NCBI RefSeq assembly: GCF_000566685.1
Contig: NZ_AZQN01000014.1
Coordinates: 1-34,974 of the forward strand
DNA: 34,974 bases
DNA from: Dyadobacter tibetensis Y620-1
GTDB taxonomy: Bacteria > Bacteroidota > Bacteroidia > Cytophagales > Spirosomataceae
Direction of reading: 5' to 3'
The position numbers were made by a program, and so were the translations under genes. Under the pieces are notes generated by a model that made no database searches, had not been told where the DNA came from, and saw only the letters and a list, made by a program, of their open reading frames with translations. Positions 25,511 through 34,025 of the stretch are shown here, piece by piece. Every line of letters starts with the position of its first letter. The stretch's first letter is position 1.

Positions 25511-25915
25511 TTATTTAAAAGGGGCTTTGGTTAAAGAAACCTGTCCATTTGAATCTTTATGATATACGGCCAAACAGTTCGACTGAAATTCCGGGTCGAT
25601 CTGTGGATCTTCTGCTTGAATAGACGTAGGGTGTCCGCCCTTGTCAGGGAAAAAATAAACGGTAGTCTCCCCATATTTGGTATAGGGCATCAGGTTGCCA
25701 TAGGTTTCCAAGTCGGCTACGGCAATATCGGCCACGGTAGCGGCATAGATTCTGATAATGGGGCCGGTGTTATTGGGGTTTCGGTAGAGGGCTACCTCTT
25801 TAAAGTTTCCGGGAAGATCGGACCCCGTGGGTTGAGAGGTGGAGTCATAGATGATATAGCCTGCCAGAGCCGCTAATACCAAAAGACCGATCATTTTTAC
25901 TTTTTTATTCAACAT
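25511..25915 (-). CDS. Unknown membrane-anchored or secreted small protein
   Basis: 134 residues with an N-terminal hydrophobic segment (MIGLLVLAALAGYIIY, about 8-23) that could be a signal anchor or uncleaved signal peptide. The remainder is polar and probably periplasmic (FKEVALYRNPNNTGPIIRIYA, GETTVYFFPDKGGHP). I do not recognise a family. It lies 68 bp from the SnoaL-like gene and 81 bp from btuD on the same strand, so it could be co-transcribed with either. Confidence 0.7.
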   Translation of the reverse strand: MLNKKVKMIGLLVLAALAGYIIYDSTSQPTGSDLPGNFKEVALYRNPNNTGPIIRIYAATVADIAVADLETYGNLMPYTKYGETTVYFFPDKGGHPTSIQAEDPQIDPEFQSNCLAVYHKDSNGQVSLTKAPFK

Positions 25916-25996
25916 GACGAAAATGGAAGTTACAAGTAATAAACCTTACCTAGGGGCAAATGGTTGCGTACTGGATGGAAGGATTGGCGAATGGCC

Positions 25997-27034
25997 TTAG
26001 TCTTGCCTTGCCAGATAAATTTTTAGTCGGTCGATGAGGGCGCCCAGACTATGGAAAACGGTGCTGTCCTCTGCCTCCTGCCAGCGCCAGCGCCAGTTGT
26101 TTTGGTCGTCGGCTAGGATGGTGATCTGCCCGTTGGCAGGCACGGTCGACAGTTCGATCCCTTGTTTGCGTAGGGCTCGTTCCGTCCAGGCTAGCCCAAG
26201 GAGAGTGCCTGAGGCCGTTACACGGTGTGTAAGACTGGACGTACCGATCAGGAAGTTGCCGGTCTGATTGTCGAAACAGAGTCCCGAGCGGGAAAAGGCC
26301 GCTTCGAAGGCTCCGTTAAGGACCAGCTCTTCGGGGAGTCCTACATGAAAATGGTTCTGAGGACCGATCAGCCAAAGGTTGTCTGCCATGCGCAGGGCCA
26401 GGTCTAGTTCATGTGTCGAAATAAGGATGGCCTTCTGGGTCTTTCTTGCGAGTTCGTGTAGGAGCTGCATCATTTCAAGACGGTTGGGTAGGTCCAGGTG
26501 GGCCGTGGGTTCGTCCAGTATAATAACATCGGTATCCTGGGCGAGTGCCCGGGCGATCAATATTTTCTGCCTTTCCCCATCACTAAGCTGGTGGATGCGT
26601 CGCTGGGCTAGTGGTCTGGCACCGGAAACATCGAGTGCCCAGTCGATCATCTCCTTGTCGGTCGGAGTAAGTATTCCGAGCCAGTTGGTATAGGGAGTCC
26701 GACCCAGTGCCACCAATTCCATTCCAGTCATATTGCTGGCTTCTATGCGGTCGGTGAGCACCATGCTCATTTTCCGGGCAATATAGGCCGGCTCCTCGTG
26801 TAGGATGTTGGTGTCTCCCAGCATAACAGATCCCGATAGCGGAGCCTGCAAACCGGCAAGGGTACGCATCAATGTCGATTTCCCCGCCCCATTGGGGCCG
26901 AGCAGGCAGGTAAGCCTTCCGGGAGGTAGCTCCAGGCTAAGGCCTTCGAGAATGAGGGTCGGGGCCTTTGCTTTACCCTGCTGGTAGCCCACTGCCAGAT
27001 TTTTCGTTCTGAGTGTTTCTGCTGTGGAGGTCAT
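25997..27034 (-). CDS. btuD: ABC transporter ATPase, vitamin B12 type (BtuD-like)
   Basis: 345-residue ATPase of the FecE/BtuD class. Walker A GPNGAGKST at about 46-54, signature LSDGERQK at about 150-157, Walker B VIILDEPTAHLD at about 170-181, and the H-loop ISTHELDLAL near 215. A C-terminal extension of about 90 residues after the nucleotide-binding domain makes it longer than E. coli BtuD; similar tails occur in Bacteroidota homologues. The start overlaps the stop of the permease gene by 4 bp (ATGA), showing translational coupling. The cobalamin riboswitch upstream of the operon supports B12 over siderophore as the cargo. Confidence 0.88.
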   Translation of the reverse strand: MTSTAETLRTKNLAVGYQQGKAKAPTLILEGLSLELPPGRLTCLLGPNGAGKSTLMRTLAGLQAPLSGSVMLGDTNILHEEPAYIARKMSMVLTDRIEASNMTGMELVALGRTPYTNWLGILTPTDKEMIDWALDVSGARPLAQRRIHQLSDGERQKILIARALAQDTDVIILDEPTAHLDLPNRLEMMQLLHELARKTQKAILISTHELDLALRMADNLWLIGPQNHFHVGLPEELVLNGAFEAAFSRSGLCFDNQTGNFLIGTSSLTHRVTASGTLLGLAWTERALRKQGIELSTVPANGQITILADDQNNWRWRWQEAEDSTVFHSLGALIDRLKIYLARQD

Positions 27035-28122
27035 GGGGTCGTGCGTATTTTTTGATGACGGATAATGACCCAGATCACCACCGGCGCCCCCAGAAGAGAG
27101 GTGACGATATTGATGGGTAATACGGTAGCATTGCCCGGGAGTTGCGAAAGGATGTCGCAGACCAGCATCAGAATACTGGCGACCAGGCAGGAGGCAGGAA
27201 TCAGGACCCGATGGTCGGAGCTGCCCAGTAGGGCCCGGGTCAGATGCGGTACCGCTATGCCGATAAAACCAATGGGGCCACAGAAGGCGGTGATGCTGCC
27301 TGTGAGAATACTGGTTCCCGAGAGGATGATGAGCCGTGAGCGTCCTACGGTAAGTCCCATGGTTCGCGCATAGTTATTCCCCAGCAAAAGTACGTTAAGG
27401 GCTTTGGAAGAGGAATAGGCAAGCAGCAGGCCGCAAACGACAATGCTGCTCAGAACATAAAGCTGGCTTCCATAGACCCCTCCCAGGGAGCCAAAGGTCC
27501 ATAATATATACGATTGGAGTTGTTCTGGATTGCTATAATATTGCCAGATACTTACCACAGACAGGGTAATGGCTCCAATCATAAGTCCGACGATCAGCAA
27601 TACGACATGATCGCGGATGCGGCCAGCAATGGCCAGGATTAGGAGCATAACCAAGGCCGAACCTGCAGAGGCCATGCCGATCACCAGCCAGCTTCCGGAT
27701 AGTCCGAGCTCTCGAATGGCATACACCCCTGAGCTGCCCCCGCCTAGCATCACGACGGCCACGCCGAGACCGGCCCCTGCTGTAATGCCCAGCTCTGAAG
27801 GGCCAGCCAGAGGGTTTCGAAAGAGTGTCTGCATCTGTAGGCCGCTCACCGACAGGGCGCTGCCGGCGAGAATGGCTGTGATGGCTTTGGGGATACGGAT
27901 TTTTTCGACGATCAACTGCCATGCCTGTACGCTAGACGCTCCACCGAAGATAATCTTGATGATTTCCTGAAAAGGGATATGTATCGATCCCAGCATGATG
28001 TCCAATATAAAACACAGTACAAGCAGGATGGAAAGGGCTATAAACCATAATCGGTGCTTTGGGCTCGATTGCGGGGTAGGGGGGCTCATGCGCGTGGCAG
28101 AGCGGATAGGACGCTCCTTCAT
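27031..28122 (-). CDS. btuC: FecCD-family permease, vitamin B12 type (BtuC-like)
   Basis: 363-residue permease with about ten membrane helices. It shows LPRAL-like KIRIPKAITAILAGSALSVSGLQMQTLFRNPLAGPSELG (about 70-108), the hallmark of FecCD/BtuC proteins, and CGPIGFIGIAVPHLTRALLG (about 285-305), the coupling region that touches the ATPase. The DHRVLIPASCLVASI segment follows as in the family. The gene overlaps both neighbours by 4 bp. The residues before the first helix are Arg- and Ser-rich and may start later than annotated. Confidence 0.9.
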   Translation of the reverse strand: MKERPIRSATRMSPPTPQSSPKHRLWFIALSILLVLCFILDIMLGSIHIPFQEIIKIIFGGASSVQAWQLIVEKIRIPKAITAILAGSALSVSGLQMQTLFRNPLAGPSELGITAGAGLGVAVVMLGGGSSGVYAIRELGLSGSWLVIGMASAGSALVMLLILAIAGRIRDHVVLLIVGLMIGAITLSVVSIWQYYSNPEQLQSYILWTFGSLGGVYGSQLYVLSSIVVCGLLLAYSSSKALNVLLLGNNYARTMGLTVGRSRLIILSGTSILTGSITAFCGPIGFIGIAVPHLTRALLGSSDHRVLIPASCLVASILMLVCDILSQLPGNATVLPINIVTSLLGAPVVIWVIIRHQKIRTTP

Positions 28123-29330
28123 TTCGGCAATTGCTTGTAATAGTATAAACGGTGGTTGGGGAGCAGGGTGGGATGCAGGATTTTGATCAGATCGGCAAGG
28201 ACCAAATCTGGAGCGACCACGCCCGACTCAAAGAAATCGTTGGAGCCACGCTCGTTGACGCGGTTGTTATAGCTATACAACTTTCCCGCTTTCATCGCCT
28301 TAAAATCGGCGTAGCGCTGGTCTATGGCGATGAGGCCCTGCTGCGTATCGGAGGGGTCATATCCTACATTGAGCCATACGTCTGCATGAAGGGCTTTGGG
28401 ATAAACGGATTCAAAATTCAGGGGGATGCTTCCATTGCCCTTCGTGCCTTTCCAGGGATAATTCCCGCCAGCATCGGTGAAGAATTGAGCCATATAATTC
28501 TCTCCCGATGGAAGATACCAGCTGTCTTTGGTGTTCAGACCTGTCAAGATGGTCGGTCTCGAGGCCGTTGGGGGAACCAAGGCGCTGAGACGGGCATATT
28601 CCTGCTCCACAGCGGCAAATTTACGGTTGACCAAAGCCTCCTTATTTAGCAGGGCCGCCATAAGCTTCACCCATTCAGCCCTTGCCAGAGGGGTGGTTTC
28701 CAGCCATTCGGCATTGGCAAGAATGGGTATACTGGCTTGTCTGAGTACGGGGAACTGCTGACGACTGCTTTCGGGCCCGCCCATGGACATGACCAGGTCG
28801 GGCTGCATCACCAGAAGCTTTTCCTGATTGATGCCCTGGTCGAGTCCAACCTCTTCAATTTGGCCATCGGCAATGCGCGCCAGCGTTTTGGGAGAATACA
28901 CATATTGCAGATTGCCCAGACCACTGATCACAGTCTCGGACTCTAGAAAAGAGAGCAGTCCGATGTGCATAGACGAAAGGGCTACCAGTTTGCGCACAGG
29001 AATGTGGATGGTGGCTGCTTGCTCATAGCCCTCTGGCTTGGCCGTGCCCCGTTCTAGCAGTACATACTGGCTGGTATCGGCAGGGGTATAAATGCTCAAT
29101 AACTTGTAGTGACTGAAATAGGCCAACGAAAATCCCCGGGCATGGTTCAGAGTGATCTTGTCGGGATATAGATCATCTTGGCCAGAAATAGATAAGGTGT
29201 CATGCTGCTGGGAATCGCTGTTTTGGCAGCCAGACAGCAGCAATGTGGATAGCGATAAGCTGGTCAGGACTGCTTTTAAGGCGTTATAATAAGATGGCCA
29301 GCATCTGTAAAGGGCTTTTTTGGAATTCAT
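28119..29330 (-). CDS. btuF: Periplasmic corrinoid-binding protein (BtuF-like)
   Basis: 403-residue substrate-binding lipoprotein (lipobox LLSGC, Cys35). It has the two-lobe cluster A-2 fold: VRKLVALSSMHIGLLSFLE (about 110-130) opens the first lobe, QGINQEKLLVMQPDLVMSMGG leads into the hinge, and FESVYPKALHADVWLNVGYD lies in the second lobe. Length is above that of E. coli BtuF, as is usual for Bacteroidota homologues. The start at 29330 is about 50 nt downstream of the cobalamin riboswitch, and the permease gene overlaps the stop. Cobalamin or a related corrinoid is the expected ligand because of the riboswitch; a haem or siderophore ligand is less likely. Confidence 0.88.
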   Translation of the reverse strand: MNSKKALYRCWPSYYNALKAVLTSLSLSTLLLSGCQNSDSQQHDTLSISGQDDLYPDKITLNHARGFSLAYFSHYKLLSIYTPADTSQYVLLERGTAKPEGYEQAATIHIPVRKLVALSSMHIGLLSFLESETVISGLGNLQYVYSPKTLARIADGQIEEVGLDQGINQEKLLVMQPDLVMSMGGPESSRQQFPVLRQASIPILANAEWLETTPLARAEWVKLMAALLNKEALVNRKFAAVEQEYARLSALVPPTASRPTILTGLNTKDSWYLPSGENYMAQFFTDAGGNYPWKGTKGNGSIPLNFESVYPKALHADVWLNVGYDPSDTQQGLIAIDQRYADFKAMKAGKLYSYNNRVNERGSNDFFESGVVAPDLVLADLIKILHPTLLPNHRLYYYKQLPK

Positions 29331-29380
29331 CGTAATGGGGCTGGCTTTTCTTCCGAAAGCGTTGCTGAAACAATTATTTT

Positions 29381-29525
29381 ACAGGCAGGTCTTCTGACTT
29401 CCCCCGTTCAGGAACGGCCTTCCCATCTTCATTTACAGACAGTGGCACTGGTGTTCGGTGAATCGGAATGGGGGTTACAGCAGCGGAGACTGTTCCGGAC
29501 TTACACCGGTATTCCCTTTTAAAGC
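29381..29525 (-). promoter_or_regulatory. Cobalamin riboswitch of the btu operon
   Basis: Read on the minus strand, the region begins with AAGGGAATACCGGTG and CCGGAACAGTCTCCGCTGC, then TGTAACCCCCATTC, and contains the B12 box GCCACTGTCTGTA (29434-29446). It ends with GAAGTCAGAAGACCTGCCTG (29382-29401). These are the conserved core elements of the AdoCbl-type riboswitch in the correct order. Paired flanks may extend to about 29560. It lies about 50 nt before btuF, so binding of cobalamin should mask the start of btuF translation or transcription, giving feedback control of uptake. No terminator hairpin is evident between it and the ATG, which favours translational control. Confidence 0.95.
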
Positions 29526-29561
29526 TTCAGGCCATGGGCCCTTTGCTACCCTTTTCTGCTG

Positions 29562-29569
29562 CAAACATA
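29562..29569 (-). promoter_or_regulatory. Candidate -7 element for the btu operon
   Basis: On the minus strand this reads TATGTTTG, a full match to the Bacteroidota primary sigma -7 element TAnnTTTG, about 40 nt upstream of the riboswitch core. No TTTG lies at the ideal -33 distance. Transcription would start near 29555 and include the whole riboswitch. Confidence 0.5.
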
Positions 29570-29637
29570 CTAAGAATTGCAATGGAAATCGGCATTAAAA
29601 ATCGATGGGGAATTTTACTAGCTATAGCCAATTGGGT

Positions 29638-29675
29638 ATGCAAAGAGCCCTGAAGTGATTCGGGGCTCTTTGCAT
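29638..29675 (-). terminator. Strong hairpin, likely terminator of the T9SS gene
   Basis: A 17-bp inverted repeat (29638-29654 with 29659-29675, one G-U wobble, GTGA tetraloop on the plus strand) built around AAAGAGCCC/GGGCTCTTT. It begins 35 bp after the stop of the T9SS-protein gene and precedes the btu promoter. The T-rich stretch is inside the 3' arm (CTCTTT), as in many Bacteroidota terminators. Confidence 0.75.
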
Positions 29676-29709
29676 GCCTAACTTTACTGCTTACTCGATT
29701 TTTAGCACA

Positions 29710-31872
29710 TTACTTCAACACCAGTATTTTTTTAACTTTTATGCCATTGGCTTTTCGGAGCTCTACCAGGTATATTCCTGCACTGGAATCCGCTAATTTT
29801 ACTTTTTCCTGGTGCGTTCCTTTACCGACCAAACTCCGCTCGAAAATCGCATTCCCCGTTGTTTCATATACCGTAAGGGTTGCTTTTTCGCCAATAGGCA
29901 AGTCGAAATCTACGTTGAACTCTCCATTGTTGGGATTAGGAGAAACTATAAGTAGGGTATTGGTTTGCGTTTCCATTTCTGGTGTTTCCAACTCAGCTTC
30001 TTGTACGCCAATCCTAGCACCAGAGGAACAATTGATTGTTCGTGGAGAATTGTTAAGCACAAAGCTACATCCAGACACCCGAGCAGATAGGACTCTGTTT
30101 TGACCATTTTTCAAAGAGGATGGCGTGTTGATTTCAAATCCGTGCACTCCGTTGCCTATGCCGGCATTCAATAAATCCTGCCGGAAATTCGCTGCTGGTA
30201 TATTGCTTTGAATTACAGTGCTACCTTCCAAAATATCAATATTGACGGGGGTGTTAGGGTTGCTGTAATCATAAGCCCATCCGCCCATGGTTCCACAGTT
30301 TGCACCATCGAAGTGACCATTCAAGGTAGTACAGTTTATGGTCGTGTTCCCTCCCGGTTTGGTATAATTGAAAGCCACCGTGCCCGTGCCAGTACAATTT
30401 AAGACATCCACTTTTAAGGTATAATTTCCCGTATATACACCGGACGGAACCGTAAAGGGCACAGTGGCTGCCGTTACGTTTTCCGTTCCACTGGCCACCA
30501 CGGTGCTACCAGATAGCATAGACCAGCTGACCTGGGACACACTACAAGAATTGAACTGAAACGATGCCGTGTATTGCCCGCTGTTTTGGGTAGCACTTAG
30601 CAATGAAAAACCGCAGTCGCAGGTGGAGGGGGGATTGCCAACCGTGATACTCGTGGTGGCCGTTTTGTTGGGACATCCACTTTTGCTTCCTGTTACCGTA
30701 TAGGTGTAACTACCTGCTGAGCCAGGAGCTGTAATACTTAAAGGAGTAGCACTTCCCGAGATCCCGTTGCCGCTCCATGCATAGCTTACCCCACTGCAAT
30801 TGGCACCCGAGCAGCTGTAATTGAGTTGCAATCCTTGATTTGCCGAAGGGTTTGAATTGCTGTTACCAGCCGAAATGTTAAAATCACAACTAGATGGATT
30901 CACCACGGTACCGAATGGCGCAAGCCTGTTGCCGGGTATTGGCCTTTCCAAAGATCCGTTGGGCAGCTGCCATCCTACGGCCAGATTGTCCCCACCGCTT
31001 CCTTCTTTCATACGGGCTTCAATATAATATTTTTGGTTTGCCTGCAAGGTTATAGGGAAGGATCGTTGCGTTGAAAACCAACTCCACTCTCTTGAAGGTG
31101 TCCATGCAGAATGGAAGGCAATCAGTTCCGAGTTATCTGGATTTTGATCAGAACTTAACCATAGTTCGGCATTGTCGTCACCGGCAAGCCAGAACGTGTA
31201 TATACCTGTTGTGGGAGGGCATATATATCCACGCATCCGCACACCATAGTTATCGGCTATGTCCGAAGGTGCTTCAAACATATTTAGATTCTGGGTTACC
31301 GAAGCATTGTTCTGGAAGTTGTTGCTGCCATTGATCAGCTCGTCGATAGTGTTGCCGCTTATCCCATCCCATCGCTGGTAGGTGATACTGCCCAATCCTG
31401 CGCACGTGGATGGCGGTGCGCTGCCCTGCGGATCGGTGGCTGCGAAACAATTGGCACCCTCTACCGACAGCCCGTTGGCCATAAGCCTTTCTCTCGAAAT
31501 GAAGGTTCCGTTGTCCAGTACCGCTACCCAGACCCCATTGGCCTTTACGGCATAACAGGCTTGCTGGGTATCCGTCAGTATAGTAATTAGGCTGCCGTTG
31601 TCCTCATCCGTAGGGCAGGTACCCGGGTTTATACGGCACCCTCCGTAGATTTCCACGGTGGTGTTGGTCGCAATCCGGCCCCAGCCTCCGGGATATTGCC
31701 TGACGGCCCTTACATTGTAGAAGCCCGTCGGCAAGGTGCCATAGTTCCAGCGCCCCCTACCACCTGAGTCCAGTGTTATTGTTACATAGTAGCCGTTGGG
31801 TCCTGTGATTTCTATAAACTGCTCATAGAGGACCGATCCGTCTAAAAGTGCTACCATCATATGGTAAGGCAT
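29710..31872 (-). CDS. PA14 / T9SS type A sorting-domain frame (3' part of an interrupted gene)
   Basis: 720 residues without any signal peptide. In order: a beta-rich opening (LPTGFYNVRAVRQYPGG), a PA14 carbohydrate-binding domain (about 160-320; YQRWDGISGNTI, GDDNAELWLS, KYYIEARMKEG), Ig/PKD-like repeats (about 335-415 and 420-510), a domain with GWAYDYSNPNTPVNIDILEG ... NGVHGFEI (about 535-625), and a T9SS type A sorting domain (about 640-720; SPNPNNGEFNV ... GIYLVELRKANGIKVKKILV). T9SS cargo must first cross the inner membrane by Sec, so this frame cannot be a complete gene. The codons directly upstream are TAG-AAC-AAC-ATG in the same frame as the 670-codon hydrolase frame, so a single TAG separates the two. 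Confidence 0.85.
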   Translation of the reverse strand: MPYHMMVALLDGSVLYEQFIEITGPNGYYVTITLDSGGRGRWNYGTLPTGFYNVRAVRQYPGGWGRIATNTTVEIYGGCRINPGTCPTDEDNGSLITILTDTQQACYAVKANGVWVAVLDNGTFISRERLMANGLSVEGANCFAATDPQGSAPPSTCAGLGSITYQRWDGISGNTIDELINGSNNFQNNASVTQNLNMFEAPSDIADNYGVRMRGYICPPTTGIYTFWLAGDDNAELWLSSDQNPDNSELIAFHSAWTPSREWSWFSTQRSFPITLQANQKYYIEARMKEGSGGDNLAVGWQLPNGSLERPIPGNRLAPFGTVVNPSSCDFNISAGNSNSNPSANQGLQLNYSCSGANCSGVSYAWSGNGISGSATPLSITAPGSAGSYTYTVTGSKSGCPNKTATTSITVGNPPSTCDCGFSLLSATQNSGQYTASFQFNSCSVSQVSWSMLSGSTVVASGTENVTAATVPFTVPSGVYTGNYTLKVDVLNCTGTGTVAFNYTKPGGNTTINCTTLNGHFDGANCGTMGGWAYDYSNPNTPVNIDILEGSTVIQSNIPAANFRQDLLNAGIGNGVHGFEINTPSSLKNGQNRVLSARVSGCSFVLNNSPRTINCSSGARIGVQEAELETPEMETQTNTLLIVSPNPNNGEFNVDFDLPIGEKATLTVYETTGNAIFERSLVGKGTHQEKVKLADSSAGIYLVELRKANGIKVKKILVLK

Positions 31873-31878
31873 GTTGTT

Positions 31879-33891
31879 CTAGGGACCCGGGGTCCATTTG
31901 CACAGACGTGCGGGCAAAGGATGGTATCCCCATATAAAATCACTCCTGAGATACGCTGCTGTTACAGCCGGAGGCGGCGGCAGCACACAGGAAGCCAGGG
32001 TACCATCGGCACGCAGGCCCAGCTCCCGCAGCGCAAGGGTGTTCCAGTGAACTGCGATATCTGCAGGGAAAGCATGTTGGAAATTGAAATCGTTGTCTCC
32101 ATAAATAGCCTTAAAGGGAGTCAATGCCGGGTTAATGACCTGGTTCTGTATGTTGACAATGTTGCCCGCTACGGAAAAGGTATAGGCGTCGTCGGAGCCG
32201 AGCGCGCCCCGGTAGTCGATGGAGCTGAACACCGGCATAAAGGTAAACTTGGGACTGACCGAATTGGTGACGCCTTTAAAATCGATAGGGTCACTGCTGC
32301 TAAACCCTCCGGGCAGCCGGTCATAGTTGTAAGGCAGAGTGGCCTTAAAATCGGAAAAGCCAAAGGGTGTTAAGAAACTGGATGTCCAGGCATCGAGCAG
32401 ATCCGTATTTTGGCCTGGTACGTTGCTATATACCCGCACGTTTCCGCCACCTAGGAAAGTCCTGACTTTGATGTCCAGCAGTTTTTCGCCGGGGTTTAGC
32501 AAATTTCCGTTTTGGTTTCTCTGTCTGGCACCGTTGATGCTTCCATTGAGCATGGCCACGTTGCGGCTTAGGGACGGGTAGCCGCCGTTCCCCAGATTGG
32601 CCAGGCTCTGCCTGAAGCTGGTGAAATCCGGATGACGGAGGATGCCGTTGTGGTAAATCAGCATCTGTTTGGCCGCCGGGGAGTCAATGGACCTTACCTC
32701 CCGCGAAAGCAAATAAGCAATAGGCGTGGCCCAGCCCCCCAGGGAACCCAGGCTCCTGCGCAGCGCCACCAGCCCAGGAGCGGTGTTGGCACCCTGGTGG
32801 GGCGTATCAAAGGCCACAAAAAGTTTGACTTTGTGTGGCGTTCCAGCATTTTCCATTTCCCTCAGGGCATAACGTGCCACCAGGCCGCTCATGCTTTCGC
32901 CGATCACAATGAGGCTATCCCCCGCAGGTATCCGGTTTTTTATTTCGATAATCAGCCGTTTCAGTACCTGGGCGTTATCCTGAATGGCCGCCTGACCATT
33001 GTTGTAATTCAGAAACACGAGGTCGTAACCATGGTTAAGGAAGGTGGAGAGGTAGGGGTAGTATTTGGCCAACAAATCGTCGATACCCGTTTTCTGATCG
33101 ATATCAAACCCCTCCATGATGATGATGGGTTTGTTGAATACGCGGTCGCATCCGTTGTAGATCGCAAACTCTCCGTTGATGACAAATTCCGATTCACGCC
33201 CGTTGGGGGAATTTTCAGCGGGAATGGTCCCGGTCAAATCCGGCTGCAAACGTTCGAGCATTTTGACCTGTAAAATACAACGGGTGATATACACCCCCCT
33301 GTCGGTGACCAGCCTGATGCTGATCGCCACTTCACCCAGGGCGTCGAAGCGGTGAGATACCAGCTCATCTTTCATGGCGAAAGTATGCCATCCTTTTCCA
33401 TCCTGAAAATCGATGCCTATACTTTCGATCTTGTTTTTATTGTTGGCATATACCAGCGCTTTACCAAATAGAAACTGCACATCGCCCTGGAAGATCTCCT
33501 CCTGCAAAAGCCCTGCTGCAATTAGTTCCAGGGATTCATACCCACTGATGTCTGCCTTTTTGCCTTCCTTGTGTGCCTTCATGTTGTCCTGCACCTGTGC
33601 TTCGCTCAGCATCAGGGCGTCCAGGTTGATGATGCCAACAGGCACCACCTGGCTGGTTGTGATCTCTTTCCGCTGTCTTTTCAGGATCTTTTCTATGGCA
33701 TCGGGTTTCTTTTTGTTTTCCATATCGCCCCGCTCGGCCAGGTCAATCAGGTCAGGCAGCATTCCCGGAGGCAGAAACGTGACGGTGGCACCATCCCGGT
33801 CCTTTTCCCGGTTCTGAAAAGGGGCCAGCATTTCTTCAATGACGATGGCCTTGTTAAGCACCACCTTTTCTTTCAACCCGGAAACATCCAT
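31879..33891 (-). CDS. Alpha/beta-hydrolase (lipase/PGAP1-like) frame, middle part of an interrupted gene
   Basis: 670 residues, no signal peptide of its own. The catalytic part starts near residue 255 (KPIIIMEGFDID), continues with HGYDLVFLNYNNGQAAIQDN, and has the nucleophile elbow VIGESMSGLVARYALREME with Ser333, then FDTPHQGAN as in lipases and PGAP1-like esterases. The elbow reads G-E-S-M-S-G, so the usual final Gly of G-x-S-x-G is Ser. The first 240 residues are unassigned. The frame is bounded by in-frame TAG codons: 33898-33900 (then GAC-CGG-ATG) and 31879-31881 (then AAC-AAC-ATG). No frameshift is seen in the 2 kb between, so coding pressure was recent or continues. Activity is plausible but unproven. 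Confidence 0.82.
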   Translation of the reverse strand: MDVSGLKEKVVLNKAIVIEEMLAPFQNREKDRDGATVTFLPPGMLPDLIDLAERGDMENKKKPDAIEKILKRQRKEITTSQVVPVGIINLDALMLSEAQVQDNMKAHKEGKKADISGYESLELIAAGLLQEEIFQGDVQFLFGKALVYANNKNKIESIGIDFQDGKGWHTFAMKDELVSHRFDALGEVAISIRLVTDRGVYITRCILQVKMLERLQPDLTGTIPAENSPNGRESEFVINGEFAIYNGCDRVFNKPIIIMEGFDIDQKTGIDDLLAKYYPYLSTFLNHGYDLVFLNYNNGQAAIQDNAQVLKRLIIEIKNRIPAGDSLIVIGESMSGLVARYALREMENAGTPHKVKLFVAFDTPHQGANTAPGLVALRRSLGSLGGWATPIAYLLSREVRSIDSPAAKQMLIYHNGILRHPDFTSFRQSLANLGNGGYPSLSRNVAMLNGSINGARQRNQNGNLLNPGEKLLDIKVRTFLGGGNVRVYSNVPGQNTDLLDAWTSSFLTPFGFSDFKATLPYNYDRLPGGFSSSDPIDFKGVTNSVSPKFTFMPVFSSIDYRGALGSDDAYTFSVAGNIVNIQNQVINPALTPFKAIYGDNDFNFQHAFPADIAVHWNTLALRELGLRADGTLASCVLPPPPAVTAAYLRSDFIWGYHPLPARLCKWTPGP

Positions 33892-33897
33892 CCGGTC

Positions 33898-34025
33898 CTA
33901 GGCTTTGGTATTTTCTTCTTCGAAGGTCTGGGCATGCAGCCCTACAGTGAAAAGGCAAAGCCGGGACGCGCAGTCAAAAGGGTGCTTGTAAAACGCACCA
34001 TACGGGTCAATATTATGGTTTTCAT
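33898..34025 (-). pseudogene. Signal-peptide leader of the hydrolase gene, with 14-bp insertion and TAG
   Basis: The ATG at 34025 overlaps the stop of the lipoprotein gene (ATGA). It encodes MKTIILTRMVRFTSTLL, after which 14 extra bases (33961-33974, CCGGGACGCGCAGT on the plus strand) shift the frame. Without them the frame continues LCLFTVGLHAQTFEEENTKA, a well-formed Sec signal peptide with cleavage near HA-QTF, and then meets TAG at 33898-33900 in frame with the hydrolase. The insertion is inferred by alignment with the second leader at 34466-34611, which lacks these bases. Confidence 0.7.

Noticed and set aside
27533..27922. 129-residue Arg-rich minus-strand frame
   Set aside because: Out-of-frame reading of the btuC-like gene; no recognisable content.
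29381..29525. Siderophore or haem uptake operon
   Set aside because: The ABC families alone would allow it, but the clear cobalamin riboswitch makes B12 the better call.
32632..33273. 213-residue plus-strand frame
   Set aside because: Antisense to the hydrolase frame, which has clear lipase motifs; no independent evidence of coding.
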